Source: Vitreoscilla sp.
GTDB taxonomy: Bacteria > Pseudomonadota > Gammaproteobacteria > Burkholderiales > Neisseriaceae
Direction of reading: 5' to 3'
Length of the DNA stretch: 41,741 bases
Assembly (NCBI GenBank): GCA_030150505.1
Contig: JASLFS010000037.1
Coordinates: 1 to 41,741, forward strand
Part shown: positions 8,364 to 16,996 of the stretch, one piece after another
How the letters are laid out: each line of letters begins with the position of its first letter
Numbering within the stretch: the stretch's first letter is position 1
Program-made: the position numbers and the translations under genes
Notes under the pieces: generated by a model
What the model was told of the DNA's origin: nothing
Database searches by the model: none
The model's input: only the letters and a program-made list of their open reading frames with translations

Positions 8364-8539
8364 GATAGACATATAAAAAAATTAAAAAATAATTTAGCTA
8401 TCGACTTAATTAATTATATCTATATAACTTGCTCTCAAAACACAAAAAATATAACAAAAAAACAACAATGCCATATTTTTTATTGCATCATTTCTGATAG
8501 AAAATAAATAATTTCTCATATAAATAAAAGCTTATAAAC

Positions 8540-8568
8540 TTGACGCATGTCAATATATTTTATATGTT
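8540..8568 (+). promoter_or_regulatory. promoter of tmm with palindromic -35
   Basis: TTGACG (8540-8545), a 17-base spacer, TATGTT (8563-8568). The -35 lies in the palindrome TTGAC-GCAT-GTCAA (8540-8553), placed like an operator for a repressor. The regulator is unknown. Confidence 0.5.
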
Positions 8569-8599
8569 AGTAAGTCAATAACAACAAATGGAGCATGTT

Positions 8600-9961
8600 T
8601 TGACAGAGAAAAAGAGAATTGCAATTTTAGGCGCTGGTCCAAGTGGTTTAGCTCAACTACGAGCATTTGAAGCTGCACGATTAAGAGGAGATACAAACTT
8701 ACCTGAAATCGTGTGTTATGAAAAACAAAATGATATTGGTGGCATGTGGAACTACACATGGCGCACAGGTCTAGATAAAAATGGCGAGCCTGTTCATGGC
8801 AGTATGTATCGCTATTTATGGTCAAATGGACCGAAAGAATGTTTGGAATTTGCGGATTATTCATTTGATGAACACTTCGGAAAACCCATCCCATCCTACC
8901 CCCCTCGTGCAGTTTTAAAAGACTATATTATGGGGCGTTTAAACAAACAAGATATTCGCCGTTATGTTCGTTTTGAATGTCCTGTTCGTTGGGTAACTTA
9001 CAATGATGATAATGATAAATTTACCGTTACCGTCATGAATCACAAAACAGAGCAGCAAGAAACTGAAGAGTTTGATTTTGTTATTGTTGCCACTGGTCAC
9101 TTCTCAACACCCAATATGCCGTACTTTGAAGGTTTGGATCAATTCCCTGGTCGAGTACTTCATGCGCATGATTTCCGTGATGCTTTGGAGTTTAAAGGCC
9201 GTGATATTTTATTGGTTGGTAGTAGCTATTCAGCTGAAGATATTGCAACGCAATGTTATAAATATGGTGCCAATTCCATTACCATTAGCTATCGCTCAAA
9301 ACCTTTGGGTTTCGACTGGCCAGAGGGTATTAAAGAAGTTCCTTTATTAACGCACTTAGATAAAAATATTGCTTATTTTGCTGATGGTTCACAAAAAGCA
9401 TTTGATGCGGTTATTTTATGTACTGGTTACCAATTCCACTTCCCATTCTTGGAAGACCGTTTGCGTTTACAAACCAATAACTGCCTATATCCTGACCAAT
9501 TGTATAAAGGTATTTTTTGGCAAGAACACCCAAATTTAATTTACTTAGGCATGCAAGACCAATATTTCACATTTAATATGTTTGATACGCAAGCTTGGTT
9601 AGCAAGAGATTATATTTTAGATCAGTTTAATTTACCGTCAGAACAAGAGCGAAAAGAAGATATCGACAAATGGTTAAACCGCTTATCTGAAACAAAAAGT
9701 TGCTTTGATGCCATTGACTTTCAGGCAGCCTATGTTCGAAATTTAGTAGATGAAACTGACTATCCAGATTTTGCTATTGAGACACAAGCTAAGTTACTTA
9801 AAGAGTGGCAAGATGATAAAAAAGAAGGCATTATGACCTTCCGAGAAAAATGCTACCGCTCTACCATGACAAATACTTTGGCACCTGAGTTGCCACAACC
9901 ATGGTTAGATATTAAAGATGATTCACTCGAATCATTCTTATCATTGCCTTTTAATGGCTAA
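8600..9961 (+). CDS. tmm: flavin-containing monooxygenase, trimethylamine monooxygenase type
   Basis: A 453-residue class B flavoprotein (457 if the ATG at 8588 is used) that closely follows bacterial trimethylamine monooxygenase of methylotrophs such as Methylophaga. Numbered from 8588, it has the FAD motif GAGPSG (15-20), the FMO signature FPGRVLHAHDF (186-196), the NADPH motif GSSYSA (211-216) and LCTGY. TMM-typical blocks are also conserved: EPVHGSMYRYLWSNGPKECLEF, LYKGIFW and GMQDQYFTFNMFD. Such enzymes oxidise trimethylamine to its N-oxide with NADPH and O2, and some also oxidise sulfides or indole. TTG at 8600 is preferred as start because TGGAG lies six bases before it, while ATG 8588 has none. 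No TMA-pathway neighbour is present. It carries an exact DNA uptake sequence. Confidence 0.87.
   Translation: MTEKKRIAILGAGPSGLAQLRAFEAARLRGDTNLPEIVCYEKQNDIGGMWNYTWRTGLDKNGEPVHGSMYRYLWSNGPKECLEFADYSFDEHFGKPIPSYPPRAVLKDYIMGRLNKQDIRRYVRFECPVRWVTYNDDNDKFTVTVMNHKTEQQETEEFDFVIVATGHFSTPNMPYFEGLDQFPGRVLHAHDFRDALEFKGRDILLVGSSYSAEDIATQCYKYGANSITISYRSKPLGFDWPEGIKEVPLLTHLDKNIAYFADGSQKAFDAVILCTGYQFHFPFLEDRLRLQTNNCLYPDQLYKGIFWQEHPNLIYLGMQDQYFTFNMFDTQAWLARDYILDQFNLPSEQERKEDIDKWLNRLSETKSCFDAIDFQAAYVRNLVDETDYPDFAIETQAKLLKEWQDDKKEGIMTFREKCYRSTMTNTLAPELPQPWLDIKDDSLESFLSLPFNG
9720..9731 (+). repeat. DNA uptake sequence (AG-simDUS dialect)
   Basis: Exact TTCAGGCAGCCT inside tmm. Confidence 0.7.
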
Positions 9962-9989
9962 TTAATCCTTGTTATATCAAACTATGCGA

Positions 9990-10028
9990 TAAGGCACCAA
10001 ATGAACCATTGGTGCCTTAATTGTTTTT
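9990..10028 (+). terminator. terminator after tmm
   Basis: An 11-bp perfect stem, TAAGGCACCAA (9990-10000) with TTGGTGCCTTA (10009-10019), followed by a T-rich run. Confidence 0.88.
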
Positions 10029-10109
10029 TAATATCAATCAATCATCATCTGGTACTTCATAACCAATTCCTTCATGCCCTCTTCCAAGCCTATTTATCAA
10101 TACAGCGTT

Positions 10110-10138
10110 TAGCCAGCCATCCCACAAAACGATATAAT
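10110..10138 (+). promoter_or_regulatory. candidate promoter of the TauE/UreH-like gene and xthA
   Basis: TAGCCA (10110-10115), a 17-base spacer and a perfect TATAAT (10133-10138). The -10 overlaps an ATG at 10137, which argues that this ATG is not the translation start. Confidence 0.45.
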
Positions 10139-10163
10139 GACTCTTTTATTGATTGTAGACACC

Positions 10164-10838
10164 ATGGATGCCTTATCAATTACAGCTATATTTATCATTG
10201 GATTTTTAGGTGGCGTACATTGTGTTGGAATGTGCGGCGGGCTAAGCTCAGCTTTTGTTTTACAATTACCCAAGCACATGAAAAGATGGCCAATGGTTTT
10301 GTTGCTCAATATTGGCAGAATATCAAGCTACGTCATCATCGGAGCATTATTAGGCTCTATCGGGCATATTGGTATCGGTTTGGATAAAACTCAATGGTTT
10401 CAACAGAGCCTATTTGTGTTTGCCAATATTATCTTAATTTTTATGGGTTTATATTTAGCAGGTTTATCACAAGGTATTTTAAAACTAGAAGCGCTTGGCA
10501 AACCCATTTGGAAATATCTCAATCCTTTATTGGGCAAACTATTACCCATTCGCTCCTATTCAGGCAGCCTAATCGCTGGTGCACTTTGGGGATGGTTGCC
10601 TTGCGGATTGGTTTACAGCGCATCCAGTTATAGCTTAATGTCAGGCTCGGCCTTTCAGGGAGCCTTAATCATGCTGGCTTTTGGCTTAGGAACATTACCC
10701 AACTTACTCTTAATCGGTTTTATCGCCAATACCATTAAAAACTTCTTACAAAAAAAATGGGTTCGCTTAATAACTGGCATACTGGTTATGGGTATCGCTA
10801 TAGTCCAACTAATTTTATTTTTTCAATCATCTCACTAG
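10164..10838 (+). CDS. TauE/SafE (UreH-like) membrane protein
   Basis: About 224 residues, six to seven membrane helices, with the signature GGVHCVGMCGG after the first helix and LWGWLPCGLVYS in the middle. This is the UreH-like/DsbD-related branch grouped with sulfite exporter TauE/SafE proteins. Members with the HCxGMCGG motif are often linked to metal or cytochrome-oxidase maturation, but that is family knowledge and nothing beside this gene shows it. The start at 10164 (MDALS) places the first helix at the N-terminus. The in-frame ATG at 10137 falls in a likely -10 box. xthA begins 8 bases after the stop, so the two are probably co-transcribed. Contains one exact and one near-match uptake sequence. 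Confidence 0.8.
   Translation: MDALSITAIFIIGFLGGVHCVGMCGGLSSAFVLQLPKHMKRWPMVLLLNIGRISSYVIIGALLGSIGHIGIGLDKTQWFQQSLFVFANIILIFMGLYLAGLSQGILKLEALGKPIWKYLNPLLGKLLPIRSYSGSLIAGALWGWLPCGLVYSASSYSLMSGSAFQGALIMLAFGLGTLPNLLLIGFIANTIKNFLQKKWVRLITGILVMGIAIVQLILFFQSSH
10559..10570 (+). repeat. DNA uptake sequence (AG-simDUS dialect)
   Basis: Exact TTCAGGCAGCCT in the TauE/UreH-like gene. A second site at 10654-10665 matches 11 of 12. Confidence 0.7.
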
Positions 10839-10846
10839 GATAATGT

Positions 10847-11608
10847 ATGGAAATCACCACCTGGAATGTCAACTCGCTTAACGTTCGCCTACCTCACGTT
10901 TTAAAGTGGCTAGCAGAAAACCCAGTTGATGTTTTAGCTTTACAAGAATTAAAACTAGACCAAGATAAATTCCCAGAAGAAGCATTCACAGAAATTGGCT
11001 ACCATGCCGTTTGGTACGGGCAAAAAACGTACAATGGCGTTGCACTAATCAGCAAACTACCAGCAGAAGATGTCAGCATTGGCTTTACTGATTTTGATGA
11101 CCCACAACGCCGTGTTATAGCTGCAACATTCGGTGACACTCGTGTCATCAACGTTTACTGCGTAAATGGCGAAGCGGTTGGCAGTGAAAAATATGCTTAC
11201 AAAGAAAAATGGTTTGCCTCATTACACAATAAAATGAAAGAAGAATTAGCCAACCATGAAAATGTTGTATTGCTAGGCGATTTTAATATTGCACCTGGTG
11301 ATTTAGATGTTTACGACCCAAAAAAATGGCAAGATAAAATACTTTGCTCTGATTTAGAACGCTCATGGTTAACCAATCTATTGGATTTAGGCTTAACCGA
11401 TTCATTCCGCCATTTAAACCCAGAAGCCGTTGATTTCACCTGGTGGGATTACCGCATGAATCGCTACCAACGCAAACAAGGCCTGCGAATTGATTTAATA
11501 CTCGTTACCTCAACTATCCTAGACCGCACACAAAAAGTCCAAACCGACTCAGAAACCAGAGGATGGGAGCGCCCTAGCGATCACGCACCTGTTACCATTT
11601 TCTGCTAA
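10847..11608 (+). CDS. xthA: exodeoxyribonuclease III
   Basis: A 253-residue EEP-superfamily nuclease that cuts DNA at abasic sites and removes 3' blocking groups or nucleotides in base excision repair. Catalytic landmarks: WNVNS with N7, QELK with metal-binding E34, Y104 in INVYCVNG, GDFNIAP with D145 and N147, RIDLILV, and SDHAPV with D245 and H246. AGGATAATGT precedes the ATG. It lies 8 bases behind the membrane-protein gene and converges on the APC permease gene. Confidence 0.95.
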   Translation: MEITTWNVNSLNVRLPHVLKWLAENPVDVLALQELKLDQDKFPEEAFTEIGYHAVWYGQKTYNGVALISKLPAEDVSIGFTDFDDPQRRVIAATFGDTRVINVYCVNGEAVGSEKYAYKEKWFASLHNKMKEELANHENVVLLGDFNIAPGDLDVYDPKKWQDKILCSDLERSWLTNLLDLGLTDSFRHLNPEAVDFTWWDYRMNRYQRKQGLRIDLILVTSTILDRTQKVQTDSETRGWERPSDHAPVTIFC

Positions 11609-11625
11609 AAAATATACCCAAAAAT

Positions 11626-11661
11626 AAAAAGAAGCTGCCAATCAAAGCAGCTTCTTTTTTT
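11626..11661. terminator. bidirectional terminator between xthA and the APC permease
   Basis: Stem AAAAAGAAGCTGC (11626-11638) with GCAGCTTCTTTTT (11647-11659), A and T runs on both sides; serves both convergent genes. Confidence 0.9.
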
Positions 11662-11676
11662 ATTTCATCAATGGGC

Positions 11677-13101
11677 TTATTTCCATTCTTTAGAAATAAT
11701 TCTTTGAGATTCTTTCGTACCAAACTGGCTTCTAGCGCTAATATAAAAACACAAACCCAAAACCATCCAAACACTGAAAATAATCCACTCACTCATGTTT
11801 AACGCAGATGGGCTAAAAGGCATATACATATAAATCATGCCCGCACTACAAACAGAAGCAATAATACCAATCAACGTGCCATTACTCACTTTAAACGGTC
11901 TTGCCATATTAGGCTCACGACGGCGCAACACCAAAAACGAAATACATACCATAAAATACGCAATAACAATGCCTAAACTGCCCGCATTCACAAACCACAA
12001 TAGTGCTTTTCTTCCCAATAACGGTGCAAAAAACGTACTAATACCAATCAAGAAAATCGCATTAACAGGTGTTTTATGAACAGGATGAACCTTACCTAAG
12101 AATGCTGGCAACATCTTAGCATTAGCCAAAGCATAAATAGCACGGCTACCACCAATAAAGAATGCATTCCAACTGGTTACAATCCCAGCCAAGCCAGCCA
12201 AAACCATTACCTTAGCAGCCCAATGAGTATTAAACACAGCTTCCATTGCCTGAGGCGTCGTTAAAATATCACCATCCATAGCAGATTGTGGCAAAGCATA
12301 ACTCACACCAAAAATAATCGCGCAGTAGAACACCATGGCAGCCAAAACAGAAACAATCAACAACTTACCAATCGACTTCGGTGGCAAATTAATCTCTGCA
12401 GCCGTTTGCGGAATCACATCAAAGCCAACAAACATAAATGGCACCATCATCACCACAGGCAACATACCTGCCAACATCGGGCTAAACGGGCTACCAGCAA
12501 CTTGTTGTTCATTAAAATGAGGCAATAAATTACTTTCACCGCCCTGTACGCCAGCAGCCAAGACAAATACAGCACCAATAATCACAATCACCAAAGTCAC
12601 CATGGTTTGGAAAATACTAGCGCTTTGAATACCAAAATAATTCAGAGCCACAACCAAAGCGGTTCCAGCCATACCAACCAGAGCCCATGTTAAATAGACA
12701 TCCCAGCCAGCAACCGTCCAAAGTTTAACCACCTGATAATTTGGAATTAAATTATCCAACACAGTAGGCAAAGCCACCGCTTCAAAAGCGACAACTGAAA
12801 TATAGCCTAAGATAAGAGACCAAGCACATAAAAAAGAAGCCGAATGCCCTAATGCCCGATAAGTGAACACCTGTGCCCCACCTTCTTGCGGCATAGCAGC
12901 AGCCAATTCAGCATACGCTAGCCCAATAAAGATAATCACAATGCTTCCCAACGCCATAGCGATAATCGCACCAAAACTACCAGCAGAGATAATCCAATCC
13001 CCAGTGAGGACAATCCAACCCCAGCCAATCATCGCACCAAAAGCCAAAGCCAAAACCTCTTTACTTCCGAGTACCTTGGCAAAATTACCATTATCTGACA
13101 T
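11677..13101 (-). CDS. APC-superfamily amino acid permease
   Basis: A 474-residue transporter with about 12 membrane helices. The first helix contains GAMIGWGWIVLTGDWI, the glycine-rich unwound substrate site of APC-fold carriers, and helix 2 is followed by YAELAAAMPQEGG. It should import or exchange an amino acid or amine at the inner membrane; the substrate is not evident. AAGGAGAATTTGAATG (reading the minus strand) gives a strong start. It stands alone, with over 500 bases of AT-rich DNA upstream. Confidence 0.88.
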   Translation of the reverse strand: MSDNGNFAKVLGSKEVLALAFGAMIGWGWIVLTGDWIISAGSFGAIIAMALGSIVIIFIGLAYAELAAAMPQEGGAQVFTYRALGHSASFLCAWSLILGYISVVAFEAVALPTVLDNLIPNYQVVKLWTVAGWDVYLTWALVGMAGTALVVALNYFGIQSASIFQTMVTLVIVIIGAVFVLAAGVQGGESNLLPHFNEQQVAGSPFSPMLAGMLPVVMMVPFMFVGFDVIPQTAAEINLPPKSIGKLLIVSVLAAMVFYCAIIFGVSYALPQSAMDGDILTTPQAMEAVFNTHWAAKVMVLAGLAGIVTSWNAFFIGGSRAIYALANAKMLPAFLGKVHPVHKTPVNAIFLIGISTFFAPLLGRKALLWFVNAGSLGIVIAYFMVCISFLVLRRREPNMARPFKVSNGTLIGIIASVCSAGMIYMYMPFSPSALNMSEWIIFSVWMVLGLCFYISARSQFGTKESQRIISKEWK

Positions 13102-13610
13102 TCAAATTCTCCTTTGCATTTCAGCATTATTATTAACTTGTTAAATATTGTTTATTTCAATAATGCATCTATTTTTCAACTCTATCTTTTGTATTATTTT
13201 TGCAATCAGTATCTTTACCGTACTGTCTTTTAATTAATAAAGCAAAGACTTTAATGTAAATAAGTTTATATATTTACTCAACATTTATCTCTTACTTCAC
13301 ATCCAAAAACAACTTAAGTTATTTATTATAAATATAATATTTCTTTAGTTTGCCAATACAAATCCAAGTTTTTCCTCGAAAATCATTCAATACCGACTAC
13401 CGAAATCAGTGTTTCGCATAGCGATAAATCAGCAAAATTTGATTATTTTTTTTAAAATTAGCTCATCAATTTTTTTTGGATATCCAGTATTTTTTTATTA
13501 ACAAAATAACAATCAATTTTTTTATAATTAATTTTCATTTATTTATTAATGATAAATATGATGAATTAATCACTTTAAAAAGCCAACCAATCCATCTAAA
13601 TTCAATAAAA
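13102..13610. other. AT-rich noncoding stretch upstream of the APC permease
   Basis: About 500 bases without a credible gene, very rich in A/T runs. I see only short inverted repeats (CAGTA/TACTG at 13207-13225) and no clear promoter or RNA motif. It probably holds the permease promoter and its control sites. Confidence 0.5.
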
Positions 13611-13641
13611 AAAGAGTAGCAATGACTCATTGCTACTCTTT
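13604..13641 (-). terminator. terminator of the glutathione S-transferase gene
   Basis: On the minus strand a 14-bp perfect stem (13611-13624 with 13628-13641) with a three-base loop, then a seven-T run. Confidence 0.9.
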
Positions 13642-13663
13642 CTAAAATCACTTCAATATTGCA

Positions 13664-14263
13664 TTAAAGCATGACTGTTTTCACGCTCTCACGCTCCAAC
13701 ATGCGCTCATAGAACATATGCAAATATTCATACGAACTCAAATCCAACTGTAATTTTTTTGCCCAACCAATAATAGCAAACAAATAAAAATCAGCTAGGC
13801 TCGCCGTTTGTCCTAAAACATAATTTTTCTCAGTTAACACCGACTCAACATAACTCAAACGTAAGTAAATATCTTCATCAGCAGCTTTCAGCCAATCATC
13901 AGAAATGGGAGCGCCGAATAGTTTTTTAAATTTCGGTTTAAAGCACTTATGCAATTCAGTTGCTAAGAAATTAAACCATTCAATCGTTTTAAAATACTCT
14001 AAACTTGGCGATTGCTGTAGTAGTGAATTATCCTTCAAGCTACCCAAATATAAACAAATAGCAGACAACTCAGTTAAAACCTCGCCATTATCTAACTCTA
14101 AAGCAGGCACATATCCTTTTGGATTAATTTCATTATAATTAGTACCATCTGCCAATGTTTTATCTTGTAAATTAACCAAGACAACTTCTAAATCAATATT
14201 TAATTCTTTAGAAATAGCCAATGGAATCACAGAACAAGAATGAGGTGTGTGGAAAAGCTTCAT
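13664..14263 (-). CDS. glutathione S-transferase
   Basis: A 199-residue bacterial (beta-like) glutathione S-transferase. The N-terminal thioredoxin-like half starts KLFHTPHSCSVIP and has the glutathione-binding stretch NPKGYVPALELDNGEVLTE (cis-Pro, then acidic-Thr/Ser in LTELSAI). The all-helical C-terminal half holds GQTASLADFYLF with the conserved capping Asp. It conjugates or reduces with glutathione in the cytoplasm; the substrate is unknown. TAGGAGTTAGT precedes the ATG. It is downstream of cycA on the same strand but has separate terminators on both sides. Confidence 0.9.
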   Translation of the reverse strand: MKLFHTPHSCSVIPLAISKELNIDLEVVLVNLQDKTLADGTNYNEINPKGYVPALELDNGEVLTELSAICLYLGSLKDNSLLQQSPSLEYFKTIEWFNFLATELHKCFKPKFKKLFGAPISDDWLKAADEDIYLRLSYVESVLTEKNYVLGQTASLADFYLFAIIGWAKKLQLDLSSYEYLHMFYERMLERESVKTVML

Positions 14264-14315
14264 ACTAACTCCTAAATCGTAGATAAATTAATCATAACTC
14301 AACTTTATCATATAC

Positions 14316-14345
14316 AAAAAAAAGCTGCCCTAGGGCAGCTTTTTC
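14316..14345. terminator. terminator after cycA
   Basis: AAAAAGCTGCCC and GGGCAGCTTTTT form a nearly continuous palindrome around CCTAGG, with T runs on both strands. For cycA (minus strand) it lies 11 bases after the stop. Confidence 0.9.
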
Positions 14346-14356
14346 TATCTTTACTT

Positions 14357-15742
14357 TTAATTACCCGCATTATGCTCTGGTAAATTTTTTTGATAAAACA
14401 AATAACTAATTGCCAACGCTAAGAACCAAATAGGAGTCGCTTTTAAACCAACTAGCGTATCAGGATCCAATGCACACAAATAGATAACAAATGCAAAGAA
14501 CGCCATAATCACCCAACACATCGGAACGCCTAAAGGCATTTTATAAATCGACTTCTCATGCAAATCAGCACGTGTTTTACGGTATTTGATGTATGAGAAT
14601 AAAATCATCGTCCATACAAATAAGAAGCAAATGCTTGAAATTGTCGTCACAATGGTAAATACACGCATCACGTTACCATCAACATACAATAGCACCACAC
14701 CAACAACTAGCAATGCACATGAGTACAATAAACCATTTCCAGGTACGCCTGTTTTAGTCAATTTACCAAACGCTTTTGGTGCCAGTTTAGACAAACCCAA
14801 ACCATATAACATGCGGCCTGTAGAATACATACCACTATTAGCTGATGACATTGCAGAGCTCAATACCACAAAGTTAATGATACCAGCAGCAGCTGTAATA
14901 CCAATCAAGCTAAACATATTTACAAATGGACTCTTATCTGGAGAAACGGCACTCCAAGGAGTCACAGTCATAATGACACCCAATGCCAAAACATAAAACA
15001 CAATAATACGCATTGGAATTTTATTAATAGCACTAGGCAATGTCTTTTCAGGATTTTCAGTTTCTGCTGATGTAGTACCAACCAACTCAACACCAACAAA
15101 AGCAAAAATAGCCATTTGGAAGGCAGCAAAGAAACCACCCCAGCCATTAGGCATAAATCCACCATCAGTCCATAAGTTCGATAGCGCTGCTTTATGTCCA
15201 TTTGGGCTTTCAAAACCCACGAACAACAAATAGCCACCCACTAAAATCAAAGCCATAATAGCGACAATTTTAATCAAAGCAAACCAGAACTCAAGCTCAC
15301 CAAACAGTTTTACTGTCAGCAAGTTCAAACACAATAAAGCAGCAATGGTCAGCATTCCAGGCAGCCACAAAGGCACTTCTTCCCACCAAAACTGAACATA
15401 ACCAGTAATGGCAACAATATCCGCAATACCAATCACCACCCAACAAAACCAATAAGACCAACCAACAAAGAAACCAGCTCTAGGTCCCAAAATATCATGT
15501 ACGAAATCGACAAAAGATTTATATTCTAAATTTGAAAGTAGCAACTCACCCATTGCTCTCATAACAAAAAATAAGAAAAATCCAATAACGATATAGGCCA
15601 ATAAAATTGACGGACCAGCCAAACTAATCGTTTTACCTGCCCCTAAGAATAAACCCGTACCAATACAACCACCGATAGCAATTAATTGTAAATGTCGGTT
15701 TTTTAATGTTCGTTGCAAACCAGGCTCTTGTTGATGCCCCAT
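14357..15742 (-). CDS. cycA: D-serine/D-alanine/glycine permease
   Basis: A 461-residue AAT-family proton symporter with 12 membrane helices, matching E. coli CycA almost segment by segment. Shared segments include LIAIGGCIGTGLFLGAGKTI, FFVMRAMGELLLSNLEYKSF, FAFVGVELVGTTSAETENPEK, SSAMSSANSGMYSTGRML and HEKSIYKMPLG. It imports glycine, D-alanine and D-serine across the inner membrane. AAAGGAGAGCAGGG precedes the ATG. Single-gene unit with an FNR-like palindrome about 80 bases upstream of the start. Confidence 0.9.
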   Translation of the reverse strand: MGHQQEPGLQRTLKNRHLQLIAIGGCIGTGLFLGAGKTISLAGPSILLAYIVIGFFLFFVMRAMGELLLSNLEYKSFVDFVHDILGPRAGFFVGWSYWFCWVVIGIADIVAITGYVQFWWEEVPLWLPGMLTIAALLCLNLLTVKLFGELEFWFALIKIVAIMALILVGGYLLFVGFESPNGHKAALSNLWTDGGFMPNGWGGFFAAFQMAIFAFVGVELVGTTSAETENPEKTLPSAINKIPMRIIVFYVLALGVIMTVTPWSAVSPDKSPFVNMFSLIGITAAAGIINFVVLSSAMSSANSGMYSTGRMLYGLGLSKLAPKAFGKLTKTGVPGNGLLYSCALLVVGVVLLYVDGNVMRVFTIVTTISSICFLFVWTMILFSYIKYRKTRADLHEKSIYKMPLGVPMCWVIMAFFAFVIYLCALDPDTLVGLKATPIWFLALAISYLFYQKNLPEHNAGN

Positions 15743-16089
15743 CCCTGCTCTCCTTTTATCTTGAATCGCAAATATTTAGTCGTCCATAAGTTATGCCCAT
15801 GGATACCAGATATGTAGAATATGATTTTGATCACTATAAAGAAAATATTAACCCTAAATTTACTGCGGAAATTTAGCTAAATATGGCGCCAGTTTGTAAC
15901 ATGGCTATATTTAATTTTTGAAAAGTCTATTTTTTTAATATGTTTTTTAGAGTGACTATTCCTTTGCGTAGGGCGGATTATGGCTGCTCAGATAAAATTT
16001 CTCAACCATTTTCTACTAAAAAACATACTATTTATATCAAAATAATACCCAATTGGAATGTAAAAATACTTTAATTGATTACGAATCAA
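15743..16089. other. noncoding region between cycA and the EamA exporter gene
   Basis: 347 bases. It holds the cycA upstream region: an FNR-like palindrome TGAT-TTTG-ATCA (15822-15833), the palindrome CATAAGTTATG (15785-15795), and a possible minus-strand -10 CATAAC at 15790-15795. Nothing else recognisable; no terminator is clear for the exporter gene. Confidence 0.4.
15822..15833. promoter_or_regulatory. FNR-like box upstream of cycA
   Basis: TGAT-TTTG-ATCA matches the inner eight bases of the FNR site TTGAT-N4-ATCAA; the outer base differs on both sides. Position near -43 of a possible start would suit an activator. Confidence 0.3.
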
Positions 16090-16971
16090 TTACTTTTTGA
16101 TTTTAACCAAACTTAACGCCATCGCGCCAAAAATTAGCAATACACCAGCCGATTGCATAGTAGAAGGAACAAAACCAGTAATTAAGACATCAAGTAAAAT
16201 GGCAACAGCAGGGTCAAGAAATACCAAAATAGAAATGGTTCTGGCTGTCAATTTTCGAATGCTATCAAAAAACAAATAAAAAACAAAACCAGTATGAATA
16301 ACCCCAGTAGCCAAAATAAATAGCCAATTAATTGCGTTCAAACCCTCAAAATAAGATAACTTAGCAAATGGGAATAATAAAAAAGATCCCACTAAAGTTT
16401 GAATCCATGTTGTAGCATAGGTACTGGTTATATTAATCCCTTTACCTGTTAAGGTTAGCAATGCATAAAACAGTGCAGATAAAAAAGCCACAAAGAAACC
16501 AGAAGCCATAAAATCTTTTAATTGCGTTTCCTGATTGATGCCAGCAATAAATAAAGTTCCAATAAAACACATTGCCACAGCCAAACCAGCGACCCAAGTC
16601 AAACGCTCCTTTAAAAATATGGCTGCAAAAATCAGCACCATAATAGGCGCTAAATGATAAATTGAAATCGCGATGGTAATAGACATTACCTCAAAGCTCA
16701 TGAATAAAAATAACCAATTCAACACCAAAAACACACCGCAAATCAGAATTTGAATGATTTCTTTTTTATCCCAAACTTCTTTTTTTGATTGCCCCGTAAT
16801 CAACCAAGCCGAACCCAAAAACAATGTCGCGCAAATACAGCGAATAAAAACCAGCTCCAACGCTGGCAAACCTGTTTGTACAGAAAAGAAACCCACGGAA
16901 CCAAAAATAGCCATCGCAATAGCCATTTTTATCGTTGCGTGGGTACGCTGTTGCTTATCGATAACGATCAT
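16090..16971 (-). CDS. EamA-family (DMT) transporter
   Basis: A 293-residue protein with ten predicted membrane helices in two EamA repeats (about residues 12-137 and 155-290). It contains the repeat ends typical of the family, IYHLAPIMVLIFAAIFLKERLT and ISILVFLDPAVAILLDVLITG. Members export metabolites or amino acids; the substrate is not evident. GAGGGAATATG gives the start. greB lies 25 bases downstream of its stop in chromosomal order but upstream in transcription, so greB and recD may read into it. Confidence 0.87.
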   Translation of the reverse strand: MIVIDKQQRTHATIKMAIAMAIFGSVGFFSVQTGLPALELVFIRCICATLFLGSAWLITGQSKKEVWDKKEIIQILICGVFLVLNWLFLFMSFEVMSITIAISIYHLAPIMVLIFAAIFLKERLTWVAGLAVAMCFIGTLFIAGINQETQLKDFMASGFFVAFLSALFYALLTLTGKGINITSTYATTWIQTLVGSFLLFPFAKLSYFEGLNAINWLFILATGVIHTGFVFYLFFDSIRKLTARTISILVFLDPAVAILLDVLITGFVPSTMQSAGVLLIFGAMALSLVKIKK

Positions 16972-16996
16972 ATTCCCTCTAATTTATTCTTATTAG

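Noticed and set aside
10001..10387. A 128-codon frame overlapping the start of the TauE/UreH-like gene
   Set aside because: It runs through the tmm terminator and the promoter region, and overlaps a conserved membrane protein in another frame.
13370..13440. CGAAA/TTTCG hairpin in the long intergenic region as a small RNA
   Set aside because: Five-base stem, no promoter or terminator around it.
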